Assembly (NCBI GenBank): GCA_015680685.1
Contig: MNCI01027496.1
Coordinates: forward strand, 167,259 to 202,096
Direction: 5' to 3'
Source of the DNA: Gnetum montanum
Taxonomy: Eukaryota; Streptophyta; Gnetopsida; Gnetales; Gnetaceae
DNA: 34,838 nt
The position numbers and the translations under genes are program-made. Below the pieces are notes generated by a model. The model was not told where the DNA came from and ran no database searches. It saw only the letters and a program-made list of their open reading frames with translations. Below are positions 1 to 10,339 of the stretch, in pieces. The first letter of the stretch is position 1. Each line of letters begins with the position of its first letter.

Positions 1-14
1 CAACTTATTGACTA

Positions 15-95
15 CCTACGAATACTTTTAGGTGTGGTTATGTAAGGGAATTGAGAGTTGAAGCTTGCTTTGGGAAGGACCCACTTGTATAACTA
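15..95 (+). repeat. Diverged direct repeat, copy 1 (partner at 2391-2471)
   Basis: About 80 bp starting CCTACGAATA and containing GGTGTGGTTATG and CCACTTG reappears, diverged, at 2391-2471. Each copy is followed some distance downstream by a short gag-like start (1066 and 2747). The pair suggests a duplication or recombination inside element A. Copy limits are approximate. Confidence 0.6.
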
Positions 96-1065
96 TTGTG
101 TCCCATACTTGACAAAAAAATTTGCATCATCTTGTGTCTTCCAATATGATTAAAACTTAATAAACACTTCCCACATAATCCTATAACCTATCCATCACCT
201 AAGAACATTCAATCCATCTCATGCAAAGTTAATAAACTTTCGTTGCCTAAAATCCATTCCTTAAGACTTTCAAATCCTAAATGTTTGCATCCTAAGAATC
301 ATCTATGATCCATTACCCTTTAGAAAGCCTTTATGTCTTCTAGATCTTTCAATTGACTTATTTTAAACATTGAAAATTATCAAGAATTTGAAAATTTTTT
401 GTAGTGACATCACATCTACAATGCCATAACGCCTATGACATCAGAGCTAGGATGTTACATCTACAATTTCACACCAAAAAAATAGTATATATACATTTCA
501 AAAATTAGAAAATTTTTCATTCCTCCATTTTACAACATGAGTTTTTTTTTGCTTCTTCTTTTTTTTTTTTTTTTTTTTTTTTTTGTTTTGAGCTTTGGAA
601 ATCAAACTTCCTAACACTATAACTTCCTCATTGTAGGTCCAATTTTTGTGATTCTTGAATCATGTTGATCCAAGGGCACTCAACTTAGTTGTAGGGGGAT
701 CTAGTACATGTACATTTGAAAATTTAAGTCAAAATTTTCTAATGTCTAGAAGACATTATCAAGGGTAAGTATAAAATAACAATAAGAACATCATGATTAA
801 CTAACCAAATTAAAGCCAAAAGACTTAACTAATCCTTCTAATTAACCATATCAGCCTAACAAGGGCACAATAAAAAAGACAATGATAAATGTAGAAGGTT
901 ATAATAATTAAAAGTATAATATTTAGGAATTTCTTTTCAAACTTTTTCAAACTTTGCAATTATCATAAGATAAGAACTTGATCAAACCAAGCGTATGAGA
1001 AGGATAAAAAATTGTTATGAATTAATGTGAACACTTTAATAATCACAAATTATTATTGATTACAA

Positions 1066-2300
1066 ATGTCCCTGAAAAGACCAATAGCTAAAGGACCTTT
1101 GCAACAAGATGGCAAAAGATCAAGAGGCCCAAATGAAATATGGCAAAAATTTCAACAAGATCAGACATAGATGTAAAGAAACTATGTTTGCAGAGAACCT
1201 ATGACAAGTAGCATAAGGATTACAATGAGCTTTTAGTAGAGGAGAAGATTTATTTCAAGATTAGGACTTATCACTTGTTCCAAATAAAGCGAGTTAACAA
1301 AATATTAACATATGTAGCTAGAGGAAGTACAATCGTGATTGGCAAGTTCAATGCCAACATAATAAACCTAATCTTTCTTGAGATTCATAGGTGATTCAAG
1401 GAAAAGAAGGTATAGAAACCAACACTGCCACTCCCTTGCCTCATAAGGAAGCTATTTAAACAAGTTGGAATCTTAGACTACACTAATGAAATTCTCAAGA
1501 AAGTTAAAAAATGCTTTTAATGTTGAAATGTCTATACTAGTGTTCCCAAATAAAGATCAACTAGAGAAGTCAATAGGCATTGAGGGAGCTATAGGTTCAA
1601 CTATTGCTGGTAAACTACCTATTATTGAGTAGCAATAACAAGTAAGACCTAGCAGTTAACCTCTTGTTGGTGACAAACCTAAGCAATAAGCTCCACCATC
1701 ACCACTGAAGGATTACAAACCTTTAATGAGCCATCTTTCATAAATTGTAGATACCATGAGTTGGGGAACAAGGGAAGGTAACAATCTCTATAGATTTAGA
1801 GAAAGCTTGGTTAGGCCCATAATTTCTATATCCTACTAGTAGGCAAATGTCATTGCTAATAAGAAGAAAGGATGATTGCACACAATAGCTTTCTAGAAAT
1901 ACTACATCATTTCAAGCGATGCTAGAGATTGGTGAAAGTGCCATAGTAGTGGTTATGTAGTACAAGGATGAAGCAAGAGCCACAAAGATCATCACTGATC
2001 ACATTAAGAAATCCTTCAATGTTCCTATTGTGCCACTAGCTGATATCTCTAGAGTAAGAGATTCTCAAATGATTAGTAGTACCTCAATGACTCCTATTGA
2101 ACATGAGGACATGCTAGATAAAATATTGCAAATGGGCTAAGTCATGCAAAACCTTTTCAATATCCCTAATGTTCCTAATTAATCATGCCCTACACTCAAG
2201 ATTCATTATGCCTTTAGTCAGTTACCTCATGTCCCAATCTCTGCAATCCCTTCTCCAATTCATCCCATCTCGTTGTTCATGTATTTGTGACTCATGTCTT
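1066..2300 (+). pseudogene. Degenerate gag-like coding region, first copy
   Basis: An ATG at 1066 opens a 34-residue Lys/Arg/Gln-rich frame (begins MSLKRPIAKG) that stops at 1168-1170. Coding-like sequence continues in shifting frames with many stops to about 2300. One segment near 1220-1400 reads as a mixed charged and hydrophobic peptide. The start resembles the one at 2747 (MAPERRQQGG) and the gag start of the full element (MASFRREESP, 15193 minus), so I call it a gag remnant. No zinc knuckle or enzyme motif is visible. Beyond the N-terminal resemblance the identity is weak. Confidence 0.45.
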
Positions 2301-2390
2301 GTGTAGCATTGAATTCATACCTCATCACAGTGGTATCTACATGTGTGTGTTTTGTTGCATCGGTATAGATTACATTTAACTCTTCTAGTG

Positions 2391-2471
2391 CCTACGGACA
2401 TTTTAAGGTGTGGTTATACAAGGGCATTATAGGTTGGAACCTACTTTGGGGAGGATCCACTTGCGTGACTT
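2391..2471 (+). repeat. Diverged direct repeat, copy 2 (partner at 15-95)
   Basis: It matches 15-95 over CCTACG, GGTGTGGTTAT, AAGGG and CCACTTG blocks with substitutions. It lies about 275 bp upstream of the second gag-like start, against about 970 bp for copy 1, so the spacer has been shortened or replaced. Confidence 0.6.
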
Positions 2472-2746
2472 TTTTAATTTATACTTGTTGCACACCACTA
2501 CATCATTTTATACCCTCTAAGTACTTCATTTCCAAATCTATTCTTTCCTTTGTCATCATTTTATCAAACATTCCTCAAAACTAGGTCCGACATTAAACTT
2601 TTAGAGAAACTTCCTTGAAAAATTTGTAACTCTAAAATCACACTAAGTAAAGAATTCAACATTTATTAAAGGCAATGAGTAAGGTATGAAATCATTGAAC
2701 TTTGTTTCAGTAACCTTACTAATAATTGATCTTTGTGTGATTATAG

Positions 2747-3183
2747 ATGGCCCCTGAAAGAAGACAACAAGGAGGACCTTCGCAAGGTGCACTCGAACGA
2801 CCTAGGGAAGGTAGAGGTCAACGACCTCATGTAAAACATGTAGAGAAAAAGGCATAATCATTCGGCATCCATCATGGAGCTCTTGTTACTGCATAATCTA
2901 TCCAAAAAAAAGGAGGAGAGATCAAGGCCCAAGCCTATGAGGAGGAACAACGGCTATCTACGACATACATGTCAAGGCCAATCAAGTGTTCCCGTAGCTA
3001 CCGTGCCCATGGGAAATGCCAACTTCATCAAAAACTGGAACATCAGCATGGACGGCTCATAATCCTCAAATAGAAGAGGAGAAATGTCAAGTGCTTCTTC
3101 AATGCTATCAATCTCAGAAGCCTGATACACAGAACAAAGGAAAGGCACCCATGGAGGAGCCACCACTACCAGGAACCCCATGA
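2747..3183 (+). pseudogene. Second gag-like start and truncated polyprotein tail
   Basis: The ATG at 2747 starts a 36-residue Arg/Gln/Gly-rich frame (MAPERRQQGG...) ending at TAA 2855-2857. Coding-like sequence continues in other frames to a stop at 3181-3183, just after a proline-rich tail that reads roughly EEPPLPGTP. A gag-like N-terminus and a C-terminal tail only about 430 bp apart imply that most of the open reading frame has been deleted. No domain other than the N-terminal resemblance can be recognised. Confidence 0.45.
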
Positions 3184-3334
3184 GTTCCACAAGTTTTATC
3201 TTTTGTGTCTGTGTCCAAATTTTGTTTAATTCTCCACTACGACATGAATAAATTTCTAGTCAGTCAATAATCCCATACCTATCCACTATGTATTCAATTA
3301 AGCTTGTTCCTCACTTTCTTTGACTCAAGGATGA

Positions 3335-3357
3335 GTTTTTACTCAGTCGTGGGGCTA
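3335..3357 (+). promoter_or_regulatory. Polypurine tract at the 3' LTR boundary of element A
   Basis: The sequence ending AGTCGTGGGGCTA abuts the TGATGA terminus of the LTR at 3358. The same arrangement (AGTYRTGGGGGTA then TGATGA) appears before the LTRs at 28060 (+), 27587 (-) and 32556 (-). In LTR elements this tract primes plus-strand synthesis. Confidence 0.7.
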
Positions 3358-4276
3358 TGATGAAGTGCTATACAGTCGATGTGTCGACCAGGCCGCATAT
3401 ACGAGGCCCCGTATACGTGGCCACATATACGAGGCCCTGTATATGTGGTTGCATCAACGCAGCCCCGTCGATGCATCCCTCCATGCATCGACATGGCCCC
3501 ATTTACGTAGAGCCTGTTTTAGCCTACAAATAAGTGGCCCTCCACCACACTTAGGAACTTTTCTAGTAGTTGTAGCAAAGCCCTTGCATTTTGTTTCTGT
3601 AGGAGTTAGAATATTTTCCCAAGTGCATGCCCACAATGTAATGCTTGTAATTGTATGGAACCTTTATTCAAGTGTGACATACTTGGAGGTGCACATGATC
3701 GAAAATAAAGATCGAGATTACTTCATCATTACAGCATTTAATTAGTTTTAATTGTTTAATTGTTATTGTTAATTGTTATCGTTATTTATTGTTTTCTTAG
3801 TTAATATTTCTTTATCATCATTTACTATTTCCATTGTTAAATGTGGAATGAGTACGACTTAATCACGAGCATTTAAGTGTGACTACTTGGTAACCCAGTA
3901 GCATACCTAGGATCTACGCTTGGTAATCGCAATAGTAGTTGTGCACAAGGTCCAAGATGTGTACAGATGATTAAGGAATAGATGCTCATCACACTTAGGT
4001 TAGCTTAGACTTCATTTTCTATTACTCATTAGTTTAATCAAGATTATGTTCCATTGTCTCTAGGAGTAGCACTAGTTTAGGATCACATCATACGCCTCAC
4101 TCTGGACTAAACCATACATGAAAAAGAAAATACTAGTCCAAGTGGCAAGATAGTGAACTGTGATCAATGTGTAACTATCTAGATACCACAACTAGCCTAT
4201 TCATAGAGTTCGACCAGATCATGCGTGAACGCTCGTATTTGTATGGTTGAGTGTAGGGGTACCTCGCCGCTCATCA
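3358..4276 (+). mobile_element. LTR L1 (+), complete, 919 bp: 3' LTR of element A
   Basis: It begins TGATGAAG and ends GCTCATCA, a six-base inverted terminus (TGATGA/TCATCA). U3 holds a cluster of short palindromic words (GTATAC, ATGCAT with CG flanks) at about 3371-3500. A TATA-like CTACAAATAAG lies at 3524-3533 and AATAAA at 3704-3709. Downstream come two TTGGTAAYC repeats (3887 and 3920) and an inverted repeat AACCATAC (4110-4117) / GTATGGTT (4241-4248). A polypurine tract on its left and no primer-binding site on its right mark it as a 3' LTR. It strongly resembles L7 (30582-31443), so these are relatively recent relatives. Confidence 0.85.
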
Positions 4277-7200
4277 CTAACTGACTGACTCTAATTAACT
4301 AACTCTAAATGTCAAATTGTATAGAATTACAAAAATAGGTATCCTTGATAACAAAATTAGATCCCTTACAAAAATGAATGGTAGGAATCCTTTGGTTATC
4401 AAAGACAAAGTGAAGATAAAATAGTGTCAGGAGGTGAAGGCTCCTAGGGTATTAAAGAACCTTCACCATGCTTCGATGTTCATGGTGGTGATGGTAGCTA
4501 TGGTAGCTATGGCTAAGGCCATCTTGCTACTTCTTGTGGAAGAGGAAAAGCATCCAGCAATGTTTTCATCTTATCCTCCTTGCTCTATGGATCATACATA
4601 GTCCATGTAGCTTCACCAATATGGGCTAGTATGGGGATGTTACACGGATAGGGCATTGCTTGAAACAACTCCTTGACATTGATAAACTACATTGCAAATT
4701 ACTTTTATTCAATATCAAATGTCTTTACCAAGTTTTACAATTCATGGAAGTCATTCATTCATCTAGCTAGGTTCTTAGCAACAGCTCATTGATCTATGAA
4801 ATGGCTCCTAAGAACTTCAAGCTCTACGTTGATTGTCTCCAACTTGGCTTGGCCTCTTTGTGATGCTTGAACTTAGCCTCATAGAGGAGGTATGAGCTCG
4901 TCATCTACTTCTTTGGTTTTGACCTTGGTATCCCTGCTATCATCATTGCCAAGTTTACATATCAAAGGTTGGTAAGCTCAATGTCTTCTATCTTCAACTC
5001 ATTCAGGTGGATCTTTGCTTTGTTGTAGGCATTCAAGCTATCAAAGATTAGGTACCATACATCACCTCTTTACTAGATTTGTTGGAGGGCCTCATTCATC
5101 TTTTCCTTGTCCAATTGAATTTCTTTTCTGTTCACCTTCTTAAGAAGCCCCACTTGATCCTTGTAATGATTTTTCACTCTTTTGAATTTCAAGGTATCAT
5201 TTTTCTAGGCAACTACCTCAATAGATAGATTTTTATTCTTAGCTGCCAATCTCCTCATATCTAAGTTCACCTTGGTAAGATGCTCTTGCTACTGTCTCAC
5301 AAATTTGACCATCTAGTCTTTTTGCTCTTCAACATTATGTAGGCAATGCATGTCCTTAGTAAGAACCAAGTTCTCCTTACTAACTTGTGCCAAGTCCTTA
5401 TCAATGATGATGGAAAGAGCTTTCAATAAGGATGCATTGAAGATCACCATCTCCTTGGCATTCTCAACCTACATGAGTTTGTTCTAAAGTTGTAAGAAAG
5501 CTTCATCTCTTGTGTTGGCTTGTCTAAGAATGGCAGGATTAGCGAGATGAGCTTTCAATTTCATAACCTCAATAGCTAGCCAATGATTTTTAGTGGTGGC
5601 TACCTCTAGTTGGACATTTGCAATGATGAGCTTTTCCTTTGTCTTAAGCAATTTCAACTAGGCAACCATGATTTTTTCTGGGAGATTAAAGATCTTTGGA
5701 AGTAGTTACCTAGTTTTCACTAGTCATTCTAACATCTCCTCATGTTGAACTGTGTTCAATCTCCTACTTCTTACTTCTACAAAAGCTTGCACATCTTTAA
5801 GTGTAGTTATGTCTGGCATAACTACCATAGGAGCATTTAGTACTTCTACCACTCAATCGTCCATCACTTTCATTGTTATTTCTTGCCCATGGTGCTACAT
5901 CACTAAGATAATAGCCCCCTCACCTTCCTCTAGGTGCACAAAGAAAGTTGTAGCATTCCTAGAAATTTTTGAGGACTCTTGTTGTCCAAGATGGACACCG
6001 TAACTTCTCTAGCACTCAGATTTGTTCTTGAGGGCACTTGCATTTGTTGGATTGAAAATAGTGGGGTGACCAGCTTATTATTTTTGTTACTTTGTTAAGA
6101 TGGCTCAACACTAGTTAGTAGACTAATGACTTCCCACCACTTTACTCTCCTTGTTGTTACTACAACAACTATTCATGAAGTTTTCTCATGTGTTCTACAA
6201 CTACGTGAGTTAGTATTATCACTAGTAGGTGGTGGTGATGGCTATCCCTCCTCTAGTAGCCTAGTAACTACCTTGTCCTTCATCATCTCATGTTAGGTTG
6301 CAACAGGAGCATGATAGAGTGTATCATTGACATACCAAGTTATGCCTCACCTTCTATAGAGTTTTTGAATTAAACATAAGAAGGGGAGTGTTTTCCTTCT
6401 TCGCTTATTCTCTTTGAAGCATTTCTCAATCTCAGGGAAGATAAGCTAAAGGAGGTTACTAGGGAACTTATCACTTAGAGTGGTGCACACATGAGTGAAG
6501 AAGGCAATGATCTTGCTAGGCCTCACCATTGGGTTTAGATGATAGACCACGATTTTTAAGTAGGCTCCCTCCACCTTGGTGAGTACATCATACTTCTTAT
6601 GGTCAACCCCATAACACCTTAGATCCATTCCTTTTTCACATTAGGATTTTCCTGAGTTGAAATTTCTACCAACATTGCCCCTGTGTTGAGCAGGCTAGAG
6701 GCCTTCACAATGGCGTCAACCGAGTACGAGATTCTTATATCCTTTATCTTCATTGTGGAATCTCCTTGTTAGTTGTTCCAAAAGAGATAGGTCTCCACTA
6801 GAAGAGAGAATGGACCACCTGGGAGACCCTTGAAGTTGTGTGTGGACTTCCTCTGATGCTAATTCCAAGAAGGGACCAAAGTTAAGTTCCTAAAGAATCA
6901 AACATTGAACCTCATTGGAACAAACTCATTCCAGGCAAGCCTCAATCAGTGTGACCTCTATGTTAGGCCTAGGCCTTGGTGCCTCATCCTACCATGATTG
7001 GCTGGTTTCTACTATGGGAGTTTGACAGACAGATTCCACTTCGGGCTTCTCCAAAAGAGGTCTCGTTACATGGGTCTCTACTTCTTGTTCTTGAGGCTAT
7101 TGTTGTGGTTAGTCTCTTCCTCCTCTTGGCTACTTCTCCATAATTTGGGATGGTTCTTCTCCTTGCAGTCCCCTCTTTGGTGCCATTTGTGATCACCAAC

Positions 7201-7915
7201 ATAACCAAGGATTAGTGTTTCATGTGTAACTTTTAGTGCTCTTGATACCTTTCTTCTTTTGGACAAGTTACACTTAGGCTAGTTGTGATCATGGTAGATT
7301 GATTATTTTATTCATTTAGCTACCCAATTTTGTTGATGAGGTTTAACTTAGTGTGGATTAGTGATTTTTAATATTATTTTATTAGTTAAACCTTTGAAAG
7401 TTTGAAAAATTTTGAAAAATTTCCCATTCAAAACCATGGGTTTGTGGCCCCCACAACATGAAGCTTACCTTCAATAACTTGAGGGTTGAAGAACAAGTTG
7501 AATTAGACAAGCAATTTGTAAGTTATAGTGTTTGAAAGGTGCTCTTGGCTTAGAAAAATGCAAAAAATCCACTAGCATTGTGATGCAAATGTGTAAAAAT
7601 GGCTAAGTGTTGGCACATATATATAGAATTTTTATGCTGCATTGACAAGGATGTGTCGACATAGCCTATTAAAATATTTTTTCAGATTAAAAGACTAAGT
7701 ACGGGAAAAGAGTTTGACAATGAAATTAGATTCCAAAGGAAACTAGAAAAACCTAGAATAAGGAAAATTTATTAAAGTGGACTTGAAATTGAGTTGGAAA
7801 AAGGAGATTTAGATGGAATTTGATTACCAAGAAGTACAAAAACTAGGTGTGGGTAACAACATATTTAAAGGCAAAATGACTACGATATTAGAAGTTTAAT
7901 CATCCATACCAAGGA
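4277..7915 (-). mobile_element. Internal region of a minus-strand non-autonomous LTR element (element F)
   Basis: Read on the minus strand, the 3' end (4277-4500) is homologous to the 3' end of the internal remnant at 27588-28005, including the proline-rich tail before the stop. The 5' end meets a minus-oriented LTR terminus at 7916. Between them lies one long coding-like region without visible protease, RT or integrase motifs. About 120 bp containing the polypurine tract are missing at the left edge, where the unrelated-orientation LTR L1 abuts directly. The CCTTGGTATGG sequence just inside 7916 may be a damaged primer-binding site. This is probably a large non-autonomous derivative mobilised by a related autonomous element. 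Confidence 0.6.
4430..7266 (-). pseudogene. Broken long ORF of element F with a coiled-coil-like segment, function unrecognised
   Basis: On the minus strand a frame starts near 7266 with a Lys/Arg-rich peptide (MSKRRKVSRALKV...). It continues through stops and frame changes to a better-preserved stretch at 6446-6628 (begins MDLRCYGVDHKKY). It then enters a long Lys/Glu/Leu-rich, helix-favouring stretch at about 4750-5700 that looks like a coiled coil, and ends in the proline-rich tail near 4430-4450. Many stops are TAG where CAG would restore the frame, as expected from C-to-T decay at CAG/CTG sites. I recognise no enzymatic domain. It may be a gag-like structural protein of a non-autonomous family. 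Confidence 0.45.
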
Positions 7916-8188
7916 TGATGAGTGGCGAGGTACCCCTACACTCAACCATACGAATACGAGCGTGCACGCGCGATCCGGTCGAACTCCGCAGACTAAATGC
8001 CTTAACGCCACAAGAAACACTTGGGGTTAATCATTCGTTGTCTTCCCAGGCTTGCTTGTAAGTGTCACGGTGTATGGTTAAGCAAGTCTGAGGTATGTGA
8101 TTTTTTTGGTATTTTCGGCTTATCTTCTATGCTATCAGGAGAAAGGGTTGAGAAAATAAAACTAACTCTAACTAAGATCTAAGTCTAA
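7916..8188 (-). mobile_element. LTR L2 (-), partial, 3' portion only
   Basis: It begins on the + strand with TGATGAGTGGCGAGG, identical in pattern to the start of L8 at 31745, and continues through CAACCATACGAATAC and GGTGTATGGTTAAG. It stops matching other LTRs at the N at 8189, so the U3 and most of R are absent. It could be the 5' LTR of element F, whose interior adjoins it on the left, or the truncated 3' LTR of element B, whose 3' interior lies on the right. The missing part hides the answer. Confidence 0.75.
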
Positions 8189-8189
8189 N
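8189..8189. other. Single-N assembly join
   Basis: One ambiguous base lies exactly where LTR L2 ceases and element B interior begins. Compared with the related locus at 31745-34838, about 540 bp of LTR, a polypurine tract and about 1.1 kb of interior are absent, so this N may hide a collapsed or skipped segment rather than one unknown base. Confidence 0.7.
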
Positions 8190-8942
8190 AAAGAAGTAGG
8201 AAGTAAAGAGGACCTTAGTTAGAGGAATGTCTTCAAGCATGGGTAACATGTCTTTCCAGGTCCATAACTAGTGCTTGTAGTCCATTATTTCATCTAAGGG
8301 ACATTCTTTGAATTCCCATGTGTGTGTTTTTTTTCATGGGAACCACACCATGCAAAGACATTACTTCTTGTTATTAGTTGACGATAGGAATTGTGAGGAA
8401 TCAATGAGAATATCCATAAAAATTTAGATGATAGGTAGGTATAAAAGGTAAAAAATCCCCTTGAAGCCACACCCTTGTTCCAAGTTTGGAAAGTATCTAG
8501 GTCATGGGTTCTTTATAAGTTGATATTAAGAAAGGACCTCATGCTTCCCAAAATAAGAGAACACCATAGAGTTAAGTGGAATGGGTGGATGTCATGAGCT
8601 TTCTACCTGATAGCATCAGAAAACCAATGTCCCATTAATCAATGTCAAAATTCAATGATGAAATCTAGTCATTAAGTAATCAATTGAATTAATATAGTTC
8701 AGTAAGCCACCATTAATTAGTAGTTGTGTTTGATGCCAAGTCTTGATGGCAATAAATAAGAGAAATACATGTAAGAAAAAACCCAAATAAAACAACATAT
8801 AAAAGAGTTTGCAAAATATCCAAGAAAATGAAAAACATATAAAAATGATGTAAAACAAAAAAGTTGGAAAAGCTAAGGAGCCACTTATATGATATTAGCA
8901 TGAATGGCCATCTCCCCCATGACTAAGTTGGAAGGGAGAGAT
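8190..8942 (-). mobile_element. 3' non-coding interior of element B
   Basis: This stretch is homologous to 33700-34630 in the same orientation. Shared landmarks are the TTAGTTAGAGG block, the CCACACCATGCAAAGAC block, an A-rich degenerate repeat (about 8757-8870 here) and the CTCCCCCATGACTAA block (8912-8926). It lies between integrase and the missing 3' LTR on the minus strand. No credible gene is present. Confidence 0.6.
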
Positions 8943-10130
8943 TCAAAAGATTAAGCATGCTTGGCCATCAGTTAAGGTTTGGGTTCCACTTATTGTCCTT
9001 GTCTCCAAGAAAGGTTTAATTTGTTGGATGTTGACTAATAACCTCTTGTGTGGACTAGCAGGATGGTAGATCATCATGGCCCCAAATGGAAAGATTTCAT
9101 ATATAATGTAAGGATCCTCCAATAGCATTTGAAATTTTGTATATTGAGGTACATGCATGGGGTTATAGTAGAGCACCTTATCTTCTAGTTAAAATTTCAC
9201 TTTCCTTATTCTAAGGTTATGGTATTGCTTATTGTGTGCCTTGTGCACTTCATTCAATGATTAGGCTACTAATCTATTCTCATCTAGTGTGTTGAGGATC
9301 ATCAATCTTTCTCTTTAGGCTAGACTTAAATTTAGGTCAAGGTAACAAGCTATTGAAAGTGTATGAACCTCGGTTTGGATGGAAAGAATTGGAAGTTTCT
9401 GTACACTAACTCATCAAGAGAATACCCAATAGGAAGTTTCCACGTTGAATGATAAGCCCAAAGAGTATTGTTGAGTTTACTACTCTAGTCCTTACTATAT
9501 TTACTAATTGTACGTGTTAGTATTTTGGTGATTTCCCTATTTGTGACCTCAACTTGACTGTTGGCTTGGGGGTGGTATGGAGTTGTTAGTTTATGTTCAA
9601 CCCCCAAGCATGCATGAGCTTTCGAAAAGTGGCACTAGCAAAGTGTGTTCAATTATCTGAAATTAGTGCCCATGACACACCAAAACTATTTACAACATTT
9701 TGTTGTATAAACCATGCCATTGTAGAAGATGAATAGTTAGTGATAGAAACAGCTTCAGTTCACTTGGTGCAATAGTCAACCGCCACAATTATGTATGCAT
9801 TTCCATTTGACATGGGGTTGATGGATCCCATGAAGTCAATGCCCCAAAGATCAAAAGGTTATAGTGGTTAGATCCACTATTAAGGCCCTTCCATGTGTGC
9901 AATCATTCCTCCATCATGTTGGCGCCTATCATAGGAACAAAAGAAGTGATGGGCATCCTTGCAAATCATGGCATATAATATCTCGCCATGAGGATCTTAA
10001 TGATCATTCTCCTCACAACATAGTGGCCCCCACAAGGACCTTCATGTGCATCCTAGAGGACTTGAAGTTAATCTACATTTAAGACACATCATCGAACCAA
10101 GCCATTTAGGCAACTCTTGTAGAGGTTGCT
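8943..10130 (-). pseudogene. Ty3/gypsy integrase, broken
   Basis: Read on the minus strand from about 10130, an HHCC zinc-binding region is recognisable (HEGPCGGHY, then DAHHFF in a shifted frame). The catalytic core follows: GIDFMGS (about 9811-9846), AVDYCTK with TEA, a DN.THF motif (about 9640-9660) and PQANSQVEVTNRE (about 9530-9590) supplying the D, D and E environment. The C-terminal region to 8943 resembles gypsy integrase tails. Several stops and at least two frame changes make it inactive. Integrase placed after RNase H is the Ty3/gypsy gene order. The protein would insert element cDNA into the genome. Confidence 0.8.
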
Positions 10131-10339
10131 TTTAATTTTCATAAACTATTTAACTTGATGAAGAAACTATTGTTTCTTCTTGTTATCCCACTCATATGGC
10201 ATCTGGTGTGTGAGTAGGTAGAAGAGGATACAATTGTACCATTTTTTTTTGAGATCTTGAGCATTGACAACACCAAAAAAGAGGAGTTCATCAAAAAATT
10301 AATTAGATAGTGAGTCCTCATCCATTTTGCTATCCCATC

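Larger units (their letters stand above)
1..3357 (+). mobile_element. Internal region of a + strand LTR retrotransposon (element A), decayed, 5' part outside the window
   Basis: This stretch runs directly into a polypurine tract and the LTR at 3358, so it is the internal part of a + strand element whose 5' LTR lies outside the window or is lost. It has two short gag-like starts (1066 and 2747), coding-like but stop-riddled sequence between about 1200 and 2300, a T-run at 561-584, and a repeated block of about 80 bp. No RT, RNase H or integrase motif is visible, so it is either a non-autonomous derivative or a deletion product. Near the 3' end (about 3148-3183) a reading frame ends with a proline-rich tail and a stop. 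A similar tail occurs in the internal remnants at 4277-7915 and 27588-28005, which ties the three together. Confidence 0.7.

Noticed and set aside
3365-3745. 126-codon + strand frame
   Set aside because: It lies wholly inside LTR L1, over the U3 word cluster and the TATA/AATAAA region, and is not conserved in L7.
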